Shown: positions 10,570 to 22,339 of the stretch, one piece after another | Numbering within the stretch: the first letter of the stretch is position 1 | How the letters are laid out: each line of letters begins with the position of its first letter | Assembly (NCBI GenBank): GCA_032718475.1 | Contig: JAUCBJ010003491.1 | Span: 1 to 52,500 of the forward strand | Direction: 5' to 3' | Source: Nemertoderma westbladi | Lineage: Eukaryota; Xenacoelomorpha; Nemertodermatida; Nemertodermatidae | Length of the DNA stretch: 52,500 bases | The notes under the pieces: generated by a model | The model's database searches: none | What the model was told of the DNA's origin: nothing | What the model saw: the letters and a program-made list of their open reading frames with translations, nothing else | Made by a program: the position numbers and the translations under genes

Positions 10570-11856
10570 GATTTACTAATTGGCTCCGTTTACTCTGAAT
10601 CTGGTCTCGATCTTTACTTATTGGGCTCCGTTTACTCTGAATCTGGTCTCGATCTTTACTAATTGGGCTCCGTTTACTCTGAATCTGGTCTCGATCTTTA
10701 CTAATTTGGCTCCGTTTACTCTGAATCTGGTCTCGATCTTTACTAATTTGGCTCCGTTTACTCTGAATCTGGTCTCGATCTTTACTAATTGGGCTCCGTT
10801 TACTCTGAATCTGGTCTCGATCTTTACTTATTGGGCTCCGTTTACTCTGAATCTGGTCTCGATCTTTACTAATTGGGCTCCGTTTACTCTGAATCTGGTC
10901 TCGATCTTTACTAATTGGGCTCCGTTTACTCTGAATCTGGTCTCGATCTTTACTTATTGGGCTCCGTTTACTCTGAATCTGGTCTCGATCTTTACTAATT
11001 GGCTCCGTTTACTCTGAATCTGGTCTCGATCTTTACTAATTTGGCTCCGTTTACTCTGAATCTGGTCTCGATCTTTACTAATTGGGCTCCGTTTACTCTG
11101 AATCTGGTCTCGATCTTTACTAATTGGGCTCCGTTTACTCTGAATCTGGTCTCGATCTTTACTAATTGGGCTCCGTTTACTCTGAATCTGGTCTCGATCT
11201 TTACTAATTGGCTCAGTTTACTCTGAATCTGGTCTCGATCTTTACTAATTGGCTCCGTTTACTCTGAATCTGGTCTCGATCTTTACTTATTGGGCTCCGT
11301 TTACTCTGAATCTGGTCTCGATCTTTACTAATTGGCTCAGTTTACTCTGAATCTGGTCTCGATCTTTACTAATTGGGCTCCGTTTACTCTGAATCTGGTC
11401 TCGATCTTTACTAATTGGCTCAGTTTACTCTGAATCTGGTCTCGATCTTTACTAATTGGCTCCGTTTACTCTGAATCTGGTCTCGATCTTTACTAATTGG
11501 CTCCGTTTACTCTGAATCTGGTCTCGATCTTTACTAATTGGGCTCCGTTTACTCTGAATCTGGTCTCGATCTTTACTAATTGGGCTCCGTTTACTCTGAA
11601 TCTGGTCTCGATCTTTACTAATTGGGCTCAGTTTACTCTGAATCTGGTCTCGATCTTTACTAATTGGGCTCCGTTTACTCTGAATCTGGTCTCGATCTTT
11701 ACTAATTGGGCTCAGTTTACTCTGAATCTGGTCTCGATCTTTACTAATTGGGCTCCGTTTACTCTGAATCTGGTCTCGATCTTTACTAATTGGCTCCGTT
11801 TACTCTGAATCTGGTCTCGATCTTTACTAATTGGCTCCGTTTACTCTGAATCTGTC
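10570..11856. repeat. 42-bp minisatellite, about 30 units
   Basis: Each unit contains CTCCGTTTACTCTGAATC followed by TGGTCTCGATCTTTACTAAT. Units vary at the junction (TTGGGCTC, TTTGGCTC, TTGGCTC) and at CTCCG/CTCAG and CTAATT/CTTATT. As 42 is a multiple of three, frames stay open over several units (APFTLNLVSIFTNW) and break at the one- to two-base junction variants, which argues against coding. Confidence 0.95.
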
Positions 11857-12880
11857 TCATTTATTATTCCATAAACGTCAACGTCAGCTTTTCTGGCTTT
11901 CTTGTGATAATTAAGAGTAATTGGTCGAGTTGAGATTTGTGATTATAGCACCGCGATTTATTACATTATTTAGTATCAAATAGACGACAACCTATCCAAG
12001 GGTAGGTTAGGTTATTCTAATTGAATAATTACAACTTTCATGTAGCTGCTGCATTATTTAGGTTAGATGATATCCGACTGTCAACTACTGCATATACAGT
12101 AGGATAGCCTGGGGCTGCCCATTCCAGGAACAAGGTCAGGCATAATGGCATCGCTTGTAGCAAGAAGGTGGGAGTTGCTTCAACAGATCTTACAAGAGAT
12201 GTGCATACCTGCCTGGTTGGATTACATGGCGGCTAATAAGAGCTTCTGATTGGACAAGAGTGTTTTAATGAAGCGTTGACGTAAAATAATGCTGGTATCC
12301 AGGGTAAGGGGCCATACCCAAGCCATAGAGCATGGGAGCACCCACATATAGGCTGGTATTGTATTGACAGGCATCCTCGTAAATGATTTGGTCGTGTTTG
12401 TCACTGCTTGTATAATATTCCGTTTACTTGGGATTTTACAATTAACCTTTATTTTTAATGTATGTCGATGGGCTGGATGTTTATGGGCGTTTCCAAATGA
12501 CAAATCCGTTATAGAGTAGTTTTCTATGTTGCAGTAATCGAGTCAATTTATATGGTGAAACAAAATTAGGAAAATTGTATAGTAGGCCGACATTACTGTA
12601 TTACGTAAAATTTGCACAAAGGTGGGGAAGGGGAGATTCGACGCAATAAAAGTGCTATTAACTTTTATTTATTGTTTTGGTTAGACAACGTTCAACTAAT
12701 AGTCTGCTCCTTTCTATACATTTATAATGGGATTGGATTCATTTTAAATGGGATTTACGTTCATTTTTTTGCTCCCCTCCTGTTCTGCTTTGTCAGTAAT
12801 TCATTTATCCTATACTGTATGTAACAACTGAACAGTTGTTAATCTACATTGTTATATAGTTCCAAGTGCCTCTTGTCAAT
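11857..12880. other. Intergenic region upstream of GPCR-like gene
   Basis: No gene recognised; the frame at 12222-12503 (-) has no domain. A copy of a small dispersed family lies at about 12651-12712 on the minus strand. The last few hundred bases probably include the GPCR-like leader. Confidence 0.5.
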
Positions 12881-13780
12881 ATGACACTGCCTACATTATT
12901 TACCGGATTGGCTGCTGTATACGGATTGCTCACTTTACTTTCGGTTGTCACCAACCTTCTGCTAATAGTAACCGTGGTTTCCCAATGGGTAACCCGGACT
13001 GTTACCAACGCGTTATACGTGGCTCTGTCTGTCTCGCTAATCCTCATCACTTCTCCCTTTCCTATTCACCTTGTCGATTACGCCAATCATAGCCAATGCG
13101 CGGACCAACCGATAGAGGGCCAACGCCTTTGTGCCAACTCCCCATTCCAGGGCCTCAGCGAATCCGCCTGCCAATACGCTATGTTTGCCAATTATTTCGG
13201 ACAAATATGTTGTCCTCTACTCCTAGTTGCCATGGGTACAGACCGATTGGTTTCATTGGCCTTTCCCATTAGGGCGTTACGCATTCGTTCATCTAAGTAT
13301 TGCGCGCTGCTTTGCCTTATAGCCTTGGTTCTAGCAGCTGGGGCCAGCGCCCCCGTGTGGTCTCATAAACACTCTTTTAACGAGTTGTCTGACAACCTTT
13401 GTATGTCTGTCGATATGAAAACCGCGTATTACGATTGGCTCTCGGTGTATCGCGTAGCAACCAATTATTGCACGCCTCTATTGGGTGTAACCCTTTTGGG
13501 GTTGTGTAGTTACTGGGGTCTTATGGGCCGGTACGACGTCCCTGACAACGTAAGACTAGAACGTCGAGACACGGCTCAGAATCACTTCATTAACTATCTG
13601 TTTATCTGCGGAGTCTATTTCGCTCTGTGGGGACCCTACTATGGACTTATCATTTACCATCTGCAACTCGACTCTGAGAAGCTCATGACCCAGTTGTTTC
13701 ATATTTTTTTATTCGTGGGATACTTATGTAATTTTATTATTCCAATATGTTGTCTTATTGTGCCTAAAGAAAACAGGTAG
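12881..13780 (+). CDS. Divergent class A (rhodopsin-like) G-protein-coupled receptor
   Basis: Intronless 299-residue protein. ATG 12881 is used; the frame extends only through GTG 12866. Seven hydrophobic segments can be placed: TM1 about 8-35 with the VTNLLL asparagine; TM2 about 45-70; a Cys-containing loop and TM3 about 100-127 ending TDRLVSLAFPI, the counterpart of the E/DRY motif with D and R kept; TM4 about 138-160; TM5 about 190-215; TM6 about 235-258 with FALWGPYYG replacing FxxCWxP; and TM7 about 268-292 with NFIIP in place of NPxxY. The TM3 Cys and an ECL2 Cys (NLCMS) could form the usual disulphide. TM2 has Ser where most class A receptors have the sodium-binding Asp. The C-tail is only a few residues. 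It is a plasma-membrane receptor with unknown ligand; invertebrate lineages often hold many such single-exon receptors. Confidence 0.8.
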   Translation: MTLPTLFTGLAAVYGLLTLLSVVTNLLLIVTVVSQWVTRTVTNALYVALSVSLILITSPFPIHLVDYANHSQCADQPIEGQRLCANSPFQGLSESACQYAMFANYFGQICCPLLLVAMGTDRLVSLAFPIRALRIRSSKYCALLCLIALVLAAGASAPVWSHKHSFNELSDNLCMSVDMKTAYYDWLSVYRVATNYCTPLLGVTLLGLCSYWGLMGRYDVPDNVRLERRDTAQNHFINYLFICGVYFALWGPYYGLIIYHLQLDSEKLMTQLFHIFLFVGYLCNFIIPICCLIVPKENR

Positions 13781-14799
13781 GGTGAATTGTACCGTTGTAT
13801 GTTCTGTTCTGTACTTTTACTATCTACATAGACTATTGCTCGAATGGTTGCAGAACACTTCCAATTAATTGTGTACAATAATTATATTAATAGTATGGCA
13901 ATGTTAGTATAGAGACAAAATTGCAGTGGTAAGAGTTTTCTTAGGATTCTTTGGAAATACAGTATACCATTTATTTCCTGCGATTCTCATTATACCAATA
14001 TTTTCCTAAGATTCTCAAATAAACGCGCTCTTGTTTTCCTAGGATTCTCAAAAAGCCCTACAAGTGCCCTTGTATTACTATAGGTTTCTCAAATAAATGT
14101 GCTCATAGTTTTCCTAAGTTTCTTTAATAAGTGCCCCTTTTTTACTAGGATTCCCATAGAAATGATTGATTTTCTAGGATTTTCAAAGAAAAACATTTTT
14201 TCTCTGGAATATAATTTACTCGTTAATACAAACAAAATGTGAATCTATAATCTATGCTATTGACTTTCGTTTGTTGATTTAGTTAAAAATATCTTGACAC
14301 TGTAACCTTAACAATAAATTAAAGTAAATTGCGTTTGTCTGATGTGTAGTTGACGATTGTCGGTAAAAAGGGTAAACCCTTTTATAAGTGTCCCATAATG
14401 TCCCATTTTTTGTACGGCTCATTCACGGATACCAGTGATTTGCTCTCTTTAAATATTCCATTAGTTTTATAGACCTTTTATGTGGTATCTGAATATTACA
14501 ATATTTTACTTCTAGGACAAGATGTAAACGGTTGTTAGGAATGTGCCATTGTTGGCACAAGCGGCCTTCTGCTAAACTACCATCAAAGTATTCTACGGGG
14601 TCTTTTGGTGGAAATCCCCGTTTATCCACAGATGATGCTACGAATGCCCAACTGGCCGATGTAAGTACCGGTACGAAATGGGAAACAACGTGTTTTAATT
14701 TCCCAATATGATGTTGGGTGGGGTATCAATAATTGTTACTCAATCAATATTTCATATTCTTAGGAATGACAGCCAGCATTCGTAGAAGTTTTGATAGAT
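13781..14799. other. Intergenic with degenerate tandem repeat
   Basis: About 13935-14195 holds seven or so decayed copies of a roughly 35-bp unit with the core TTTTCCTAGGATTCTCAAAT and GTGCTC. The rest is AT-rich. A minus-strand frame at 14423-14629 has no recognisable domain. Confidence 0.6.
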
Positions 14800-15411
14800 T
14801 GTAGATATTATTTAAAAATTATGTAAAAACAATAAAAACAAATACATCAAACTTTGTATATAGGGGATCGTCCATAAAGGCCGTCAATAAAAACAAATAC
14901 ATCAAACTTTGTATATAGGGGATCGTCCATAAAGGCCGTCAATAATAACAAATACATCAAACTTTGTATATAGGGGATCGTCCATAAAGGCCGTCAATTA
15001 TAACAAATACATCAAACTTTGTATATAGGGGATCGTCCATAAAGGCCGTCAATAATAACAAATACATCAAACTTTGTATATAGGGGATCGTCCATAAAGG
15101 CCGTCAATAATAACAAATACATCAAACTTTGTATATAGGGGATCGTCCATAAAGGCCGTCAATAAAAACAAATACATCAAACTTTGTATATAGGGGATCG
15201 TCCATAAAGGCCGTCAATAATAACAAATACATCAAACTTTGTATATAGGGGATCGTCCATAAAGGCCGTCAATAAAAACAAATACATCAAACTTTGTATA
15301 TAGGGAATCGTCCATAAAGGCCGTCAATAATAACAAATAGATCAAACTTTGTCTGTATATAAAAGGTATTGTCCAACATGACAAGCTTTGCAGCTTATTT
15401 AAGTGGGTCCT
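14800..15411 (-). repeat. Interspersed element with an internal 55-bp tandem array
   Basis: Ends of this block (ATTATGTAAAAACAATAA at about 14819; AAAAGGTATTGTCCAACAT followed by GCTTTGCAGCTTATTT at about 15361-15400) match the short element at 33715-33863, in the same relative orientation. Between them, nine 55-bp units (TACATCAAACTTTGTATA, GGGGATCGTCCATAAAGGCC) are inserted or expanded. The element resembles the 3' tail of a LINE read on the minus strand (GGACCC ... AAATAAGC). Confidence 0.8.
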
Positions 15412-15719
15412 TTATATTACTTGGTTACAAATACAGTACCATATTACACAAAACACAACAAGAAAATCATCAACCTAAAACTAATATAATTTAATTTTTG
15501 CATATATTTTAAGTTAATGCTTATGCATTTTCAACATTTTTTTTTAAAGCTAAACTTTCGGTTAATAAATTGTGATCGGGGTGTATATACTATTAAAAAT
15601 ACTATTATGAATGTAATTACAGAATACAGTAAATTATTATCAACCCAATAACTTACTTGATGCAAGTCAAGAATGCTAAGTCAACCACACTATTGTATAT
15701 TGTGACTCAAAATTACCCA

Positions 15720-15965
15720 AACCTGCATAGATGACAGGATTCAATGAGTTCCAGTCTGAAGATGGGAGGCCATAAATTGCGGTATTAGGTATCAGGTAGT
15801 ATTTGCAGGTCTGTACCTGAGCGAGCCGCAAGCTGAATGGTTAGAGCTGTCAGACTTCCAACCCGCAGGTCACCAGTTCGATCTCACCTGGACGTCATTG
15901 CCGACTTTGCAAAAGCTGTGCCAAACAAAAAGTTATAATAATATGAAACCACTCATTCATCCATA
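15720..15965 (+). mobile_element. tRNA-derived SINE-like element
   Basis: About 15835-15895 resembles a tRNA head: A-box-like TGGTTAGAGC, then a CTTCCAA anticodon-loop-like word, then a B-box-like AGTTCGATCTC. Stems are not kept, so it is not a functional tRNA. The upstream word AATGAGTTCCAGTCTGAAG recurs in variant form near 17225, so several elements may be fused here. Confidence 0.6.
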
Positions 15966-17220
15966 ACACCAATAATAAACTAATCTGAAGTGTCACCATT
16001 CAACATATTATTTCCAGTTTGTCGGTAATATTAATAATTTTATTAGATTAGATACACCCCCAACCGGGGTAAATTATAATTAAATATAACACAATAATTA
16101 ATACAATAACCATACTGAATTAATACCACATGGACTATTAAATACAGTACAGTATGTAATATATAAAGCTGATAGGACTAATGTTCAATGAAATATTGTT
16201 TAAAATACAATAGATATAAACATAAAAACATAGTAACTAGGTATTCAATGTAAATATTAATATTAATTTGTTGCATGATTGACGAAGCTTAAAATCAGTA
16301 TCGCAGTAAAATATTTAAAATTTAATTAAAAGAGGCTAATTATTATGCGGTGTCTAACTGATGTATTAAGTAAAACGGAGTGCATAATAAAATATGTACA
16401 TTAATGAAGAATTAAATAAATAACTTGAAGAAGAATTCATGAAGAGTCAACCCCCCCCCCCCCCCCCCCACCCCCCTTCGCCCAATGATTTAACGTAAAG
16501 CTAGTTGAGCTGGTGCAAGACACATTGTGCATGATAGTGCATTATAGCGAGCGGTGCTGGCAACTGGTGGCACAGTATTTGCACACGCAACTATCTGAAA
16601 GAGAGTGGAACGGTGTGGTGCTGCTGCACAGTTTATGATGGAAACCGTGGGAAGTCAATCTCGTTACAACGTGTCGATTTCTCTGTCCCGCTTTTCTCCA
16701 AGTACTCGAGTGGAATGTCGGTCCTTCAGGGAATCCCTCCGCTTTTCCTGCCGCTCAGTACGAAACGCCCTATAGTAAGTTAATGTCCCCTCCGCGACAA
16801 GATTTAGGGCAAGTGTTGAGGATGACGAAATAAGAAATCCCAGCATTTCTTTTAATAAAAGTCGCCTTAACTTTGTCAATCTCCTTCTTGTTTTTCAGAG
16901 TGAGAAATGGTCCTATTTCGGTCATTGCGTATGTTACTGCAGGGTAATGTTAATAATATTCCTGAAGCAATATTTATTTATGTTACGACAGATAGGTTAA
17001 TTAATAAAGGGTCGAGAGAATATTTAAAAAAATGTACTACGTTTTTTTTCTATGTAATACATAATTTGAGTCTTAAATTTGTACTTTTTTGTTGCTTAAT
17101 TCTTTAATAAAACATGGAGCGATATACTGTAGGCCTAGTGTTACAAAATAAATTTAACTGTAGTACTTTACTATATATTGCTAACATAGCTTATATACAC
17201 ACCAGAGATGACAGAATTCA
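15966..17220. other. Repeat-poor AT-rich region with C run
   Basis: AT-rich, with a run of 19 C at 16451-16469. About 16500-16870 has higher GC and open frames in more than one direction (for example 16664-16879 on the minus strand, rich in charged residues such as RTERQEKRRDSLKDRHSTR) but shows no recognisable domain. It may be a decayed element. Confidence 0.45.
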
Positions 17221-17224
17221 ATGA

Positions 17225-17395
17225 GTTCTGGTCTGAAGTGTCACCATCACCGGTTACCCGTACGGTCACCCAACGACGTTGTAACCGCGACCACCGTGAA
17301 TGCTTTTAAAATAGGGCTCGATCGCTCCATGCCAAATATTATGAACATTTATGAAGACACTCCCGCACGTCAAGATAACAGCGACAGATAATTCT
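17225..17395 (+). pseudogene. LINE reverse-transcriptase C-terminal remnant
   Basis: One frame (about 17254-17393) reads RLPVRSPNDVVTATTVNAFK and then IGLDRSMPN before a stop. The pattern LP-x-DVV-x-A-x-TVN-x-FK-x-x-LD is the usual end of CR1/L2-type and related LINE reverse-transcriptase proteins. It is a short relic, followed by AT-rich DNA. Confidence 0.6.
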
Positions 17396-17777
17396 TTTTA
17401 ATTCAGTAACTATTTCATTTTATTTCCTTCAAACTTTTAACCCCTCATACCTGTAGTATATCGTAATTTTTATCGAATTTTATTCATATTTTAATCCCAC
17501 ATCTATGATTTTTATACATCTATGATTTTTACAAATGTTATACCTTCAATGTAATTAAAGCATTATTACATAATAATTTTATTTATATTTTTTTCCCGGT
17601 TTTAAAATGCAATTGCGTAATATCCGAATACAGGAATAGTGCAATGGATTTAGAAATGTACTGTAAATTTCATGATTACATATACTTCATATATTACCTG
17701 CAATCTTAATTAACCGATGCATTTTATCATCATGTTGTCATAATAGGCCACTTATTCAATTGTTTCTGGCCCAACAA

Positions 17778-17825
17778 TTCAATTTATTTTGAAACACTAT
17801 TTATTGCGTTTCAAAATAAATTGAA
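17778..17825. repeat. Perfect 18-bp inverted repeat (hairpin)
   Basis: TTCAATTTATTTTGAAAC at 17778-17795 and its exact reverse complement at 17808-17825, separated by 12 nt. It lies just outside the MITE-like element that starts at 17838. Confidence 0.9.
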
Positions 17826-17837
17826 CAGTAGTATATG

Positions 17838-18232
17838 TTATTCCAAAATTTTAACATTACTCAACGCCGTTATTTAGCACTTTACAACTTTAGAGGACAT
17901 TACAGTATTGTATTGACCTGTACATTGAGTATTGTATCGGTGTTGTAATGTCCCTTGTTTATGTGGTAACCAATGACGGCGAGCTGTAAAGTTTCGGTGT
18001 CATTGGTTACCACATATACAATAGGTGGTATTTATTATTAATTGTCTGAAAGCCAGATATTAGCAATTAATAACCAGTAGCTATAAACTATTAACATGGC
18101 TCCAAACGCCACCATAAATATAAGCTAACTTTTTTACAACATAATTAATGTCATTTTTACATTTATTTATACAGCAACTAATATAATTTGTGCAGTTCCT
18201 ATCACTTTCGTAATGTTAAAATTTTGGAATAA
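17838..18232. mobile_element. MITE-like foldback element with 23-bp TIRs
   Basis: The terminal inverted repeats are perfect over 23 bp: TTATTCCAAAATTTTAAC at 17838 onward, mirrored at 18210-18232. A second perfect 18-bp inverted repeat (TATGTGGTAACCAATGAC, 17960-17977 and 17999-18016) lies inside, and GGACATTAC/GTAATGTCC form a further pair. It has no coding capacity. Target-site duplication is not clear. Confidence 0.75.
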
Positions 18233-18239
18233 AACTACA

Positions 18240-18366
18240 TACATACTTGTTGCAAAGTACTTTACAGTGTGATAATCTGAGTGGCTTTGTTACAACGAAC
18301 GAATGTAGTGAGTGAGTGGAAATAAAGCCACGAGGATCAGACTACTTTATATACAAGTATGTAAAT
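18240..18366. repeat. Imperfect foldback next to the MITE
   Basis: ACATACTTGT near 18241 and ACAAGTATGT near 18353 are inverted copies, and GTGGCTTTGTTAC/TAAAGCCAC form a second pair inside. The 20 bases at 18249-18268 recur exactly at 47149-47168. Confidence 0.6.
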
Positions 18367-18639
18367 AGTTATTACAATATTGCTTCCATAGATAGTTACT
18401 GCGATTAAAATTATTGTACTCTTCAACTCTCGATGTTGCCTTACTCAATGTTAAATAATTTAGTGTTCTCGAATATTTATTACGTAACTAGAGAGCCGCT
18501 TAACTACTTGAACCAATATTGAATATTGAGTTCCGTTTTGTAGTACGCCGCGCAGACACTAAAGTTGCAACAACTTTTAGTGTGTGAATGGAGTTTGCTA
18601 AAATTACGTGCAAACCTTTTCTACTTCGATGATCTCTCA

Positions 18640-18892
18640 ACACATTGAATTCACATCTCCTGTAGGTCGTGGGTTCGATCCTCACATGGGCCAGGGCAGT
18701 TTTCGTTTCGGCACGAATGCTTTAAAGGGACCAGCCAGGGCGCATCTCTGTCTTGCATCCTTAAGTGGTAGCTAAATGAGTACTGGAGTTTCCTCTGGGG
18801 AGTATAGTTCTGGGGGGACCGAACTGGAAATAAGTCGTCAGACTTTGTGCGTAATCCCTGGCCTAGCGGCCGAAGAAAATTTACTTTAATAG
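18640..18892 (+). mobile_element. tRNA-derived SINE
   Basis: A strong B box (GGGTTCGATCCTCAC, about 18670-18684) follows a degraded tRNA head. The body runs GGCACGAATGCTTTAAAGGG through GTCTTGCATCCTTAAGTGG to about 18890. On the minus strand the head translates as the string EDRTHDL, a known by-product of tRNA-derived SINEs. Confidence 0.75.
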
Positions 18893-19160
18893 TACAGAAA
18901 TACGCTAATTTGCCGACTGTCACCAATTTTACTCACATATAAGGATAAATTTAGCTCACGTACGTTGGGGGTTATGAAATAGCCTAAATTCATACAGACC
19001 ACTGTAATTTGAGCCAAGCAATTGTTACTAAAATGTTCCCTTCTGCTTACCTCAATAATCAAGAAAGTCAGGGGAATTATCGATTATTCATAAGTATTCT
19101 CCAAATAAGCATCAATTACATAGGTTACAAACCACAGTAATGAATAACAGTATATAAAAC
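18893..19160 (+). repeat. Dispersed repeat, copy 1 (copy 2 at 51836)
   Basis: About 260 bp align with 51836-52095 in the same orientation. Shared words include CCCTTCTGCTTACCTC, AAATTTAGCTCA, TTATGAAATAGC and ATTATCGATTA. Noncoding. Copy 1 directly follows the SINE and precedes a hairpin-family repeat. Confidence 0.75.
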
Positions 19161-19200
19161 ACGTTCGTGGGGCCTTCGCGCAGCACGAGGTCCAGTTATG
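19155..19200 (+). repeat. Hairpin-family repeat, copy 1
   Basis: Contains CACGTTCGTGGGGCCTTCGC then GCAGCACGAGGTCCAG. Related copies lie at 22450-22485 and 22930-22965. In the third copy the core folds as GGACTT, loop, AAGTCC. Confidence 0.7.
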
Positions 19201-21430
19201 AGATACAAATTAAAATTAAGCGACTGTATCACAAAATCAGGTTTTGAGAAATTTACCCACACCACCAATCAATCAAAGAAAGGGGGACAGTACGTGTTCA
19301 CCCCTTTTAATCCCCCCCCCCCCCCACCCTTCTCAACCACCAATACATAACCGTGACATCTACCACCCACGGAAGGGTAGAACGAACTTATTTCCAATCG
19401 CACGTTCAATATGCAAAGCCAGGTGGTGTATATGAATATAATCAACGCCGTACTCGTCTTAATTATTATAAGCGTCGTTCAATCGTTGCGCTCGTCCAGA
19501 GTAAGTCCCCCCCCCCCCCCCCCCCCCCCCTATCAGAAAGATTTACTCAACAAAAAATAGTGTAAATAAATAAACAACTACAAGGATAAGAGGTCATGTG
19601 TAGGAAAGCTAATCAGACGATACCTTTACTAATATATTGAGCTGCATTGATCTATACATAGTAATGTTGGGTGATGGGGGGGGGGGGGGGGGGGGGGTGA
19701 GGGTTAGGGGGTGTCTGGGTGGGTTGTTAGTATTAGGGTGCACAATATCGACGCACGCGCAGGAATGTGTTGATGTTTAATAGCACCGCATTCCCGCGTT
19801 AGAAAGCATCCCCAATTGGAATAAATAAATAAATTAAACGCGTTTCGTTATGTTCCTCGACTTATATTATTCTCTCCACGGACGAGTTATTAGCTGCTAG
19901 ACAGGTAGACCTAGTCCCCCACAACAACGGTCATACCTTCAATCAATCAATCAATTGAGCTCATATGAGCTCGTATATTAGTTTTATTTATAAATTGAAA
20001 TCTCACGAATTAATAGGCCTATTAGCTGATTAGTGAACTATCATATGTTAGACCATATATATATATTATATATTATGGACCTTATCAAAATAGCGGTTGT
20101 ACTGGGGCGGTATATGTTGTTCTCTAACCCACTGCAAGCGCATTTGAGGGGCCGGTATGTTTTAATAACTTCTGGTACAACGGGATGCAGTATTACAGCG
20201 CCAAGTAGATTTAATCTGTTCAGAATATTCCGGACGCTAAGTTCATGTCATTCCCGATAAGTCGGGACTTTACAAAACTCGTGGATAAAACCGCGTGTAG
20301 CAGAGAGCAGATAAATTGGGTTGAATTGCAAAACAGAATAATATGGAACTGTAAGTGGAACTGCGGCGATTTGGGTTTTTTTGTTATGGTGAATAGTCAG
20401 CCTGTCCGCGATATGTTCAGCTGCCCTTTTTAATGGGTTGCAGGTACAAATGAAATACACATTTCAGTTACTAAAATAAAAGTGGCGCTTATTATTGTAC
20501 ATTTACAACAACAATTATATAAATGCAATATGCCTGATCCCTATTAATGTACTTTGTACCGCCAATTCTGTAATTCAATAACGCAAAGCCGCGTTTACTG
20601 TACAGCAGCACGTAATATATTTGATACTTATTATACTAACTAAACTAACAAACCGCAAGGCCTACTTACCGAAATAAATTAACTTTCAGTTAAATACAAT
20701 ATACTTGTTTGCTCTGTAAAAATTTTAATTAAAAACAATCCTGCCATTTAATATACCTAATTAGCATGGTTGCGTAAGCAGTATGAATTGGAATGAAATT
20801 GTGAAATAATTTATTTAAACTATTATGTACATTTAGATTAAATAATAATACAGTAAGTTGGCCTACAGAAATAAACATTGATATTCGGAACAGTAAAACA
20901 ATTATTTATTTCATTCATTCAACTAACCAGAGAGACTCATAGCTCCAGTGAATATTAACATCCCGAAGTTACTTTAGTAATAATATTAATGTCATTGAAC
21001 CCGATACACACACACCTCCAATCAGCCAGTTCAATGGAGAGTGAGTGAATGGATGGCTACCAGCAGCAGCAGCAGTCTGCCTCTTACAAGCGAGGCTGAC
21101 TGAATACCTCAAGTGTTGCTGGGAAACAAGCCAACTTGAGTTAACCAATAAATGAGCAGTATTTAATGAGAATACATTTTTTATGCCGGTTTAATTACTT
21201 TAGATCAATTAAAGACACGATTATTAAAGCAAATCACTTGAACTAATTAAAAACTATAATAGAATGGAGTATGCGGATTACATCTGTATATTTTTTAAGT
21301 ATAATTATTGAAGTCTTATACTGTAAAACAATTAATTTCCTTTAAAAGGCAGGTTGAAAATGGTGTTTTTACCGTAATCAACTTAATTAACTAATTAACT
21401 GCTATTATCTTAGCTTCTCGAAGGCCACAC
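19201..21430. other. Repeat-rich, gene-free stretch with C and G runs
   Basis: Homopolymer runs: 14 C at 19312-19325, 24 C at 19507-19530 and 22 G at 19676-19697. Also seen: (ATCA)n near 19942, an AT palindrome near 20055, short CAG repeats near 21062. Open frames at 20033-20460 show no domain and overlap on both strands. No gene is called. Confidence 0.6.
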
Positions 21431-21440
21431 GGAAATTCTA

Positions 21441-21655
21441 CTTGGAAAATTTCTAAACTTTTGCCAAACAACATGTGTACCAAGTTTGGATAGATTTCAT
21501 CAAAGATTGGCCGAGTTATTAACGTTTAAAATTGAACACGACAGAACGACAGAACGACAGAACGACAGAACGACAGAACGACAGAACGACAGGTTGATTA
21601 ATGGTACCACTACGCTAAGGCTCACTCACTTCGTGGCTCGCCCCACAGTATAAGG
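21441..21655 (+). repeat. Dispersed repeat, copy 1, with (ACAGAACG)n
   Basis: Aligns with 23043-23225: both contain ACATGTGTACCAAGTTTGG, then TTTCATnAAnGATTGnCCGA, TTATTArCGTT, a short ACGACAG-type run, and TAnGCTCAC. In this copy the run has expanded to about six units of ACAGAACG (21541-21594). Noncoding, probably a transposon fragment. Confidence 0.75.
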
Positions 21656-22335
21656 TATGCGGTGCCGGCAATGTCAGCAGTCAGACGTCAGTAAGCTAGT
21701 TATGAGAGATAATATGAGTGGAAAGTGAGTTTGAAAGTTAATTGATTTGCGTTCTATGATTCTCTCTCTCTGGCCGCTGATGGTTCTGGGCAGAAGTCAG
21801 AATGTCAGAATGAAGGATTTGTCGCACTGCGGTATATACATAATGTAAACAAGGAATTCGCAAAGTGAAAATTGTGTTGATTGGCCGGAAAATAACACAG
21901 AGCATACGGGACAAAGAAACAGCTGGCTAATTTCGTCATTATAGCTCTGTACTAAAACAGACGCTAGAGGGTATAAGTCTATACATTCTACAATCCCTTA
22001 AAATAATGCTGGCCTTTTAGAGTAGTTCGCGAATTGCACAAAAACGACACATTTTTGCCGCAAAAGCTTTAACACAAACACGTATCATTTATATTTATTA
22101 TCATAAATTACAGTAGAAACATAAGTAAAATACAAATAAGTAAAACTGATCACAATCACATATCAATTAATATTATCACAAATTAGAAACATAAGTAAGT
22201 AAAATACTAATATAATTTTTTTTGGGTATAACTAATTTGGGGACCGTTATATGAAACACTTTTATATATAGGCCCTGCCGCTTATTTTATGAAACATTTT
22301 TTAAATTTTTTTTCATAAATAAGTACCACACGTCA
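21656..22335. other. AT-rich intergenic, nothing recognised
   Basis: No domain-bearing frame. It includes a local duplication: the AAACATAAGTAAnTAAAATAC words near 22117 and 22189 repeat, with the intervening ATTATCA words. Confidence 0.5.
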
Positions 22336-22339
22336 TAAA

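Noticed and set aside
10580-11808. Plus-strand frames of APFTLNLVSIFTNW repeats
   Set aside because: The repeat unit length is a multiple of three, but junction variants break the frame repeatedly and nothing unique flanks it.
15835-15895. Possible functional tRNA gene
   Set aside because: A- and B-box words are present but the acceptor and anticodon stems do not pair, as in a SINE head.
18651-18926. Minus-strand frame containing EDRTHDL
   Set aside because: This string is the usual translation of a tRNA-derived SINE head, not a gene.
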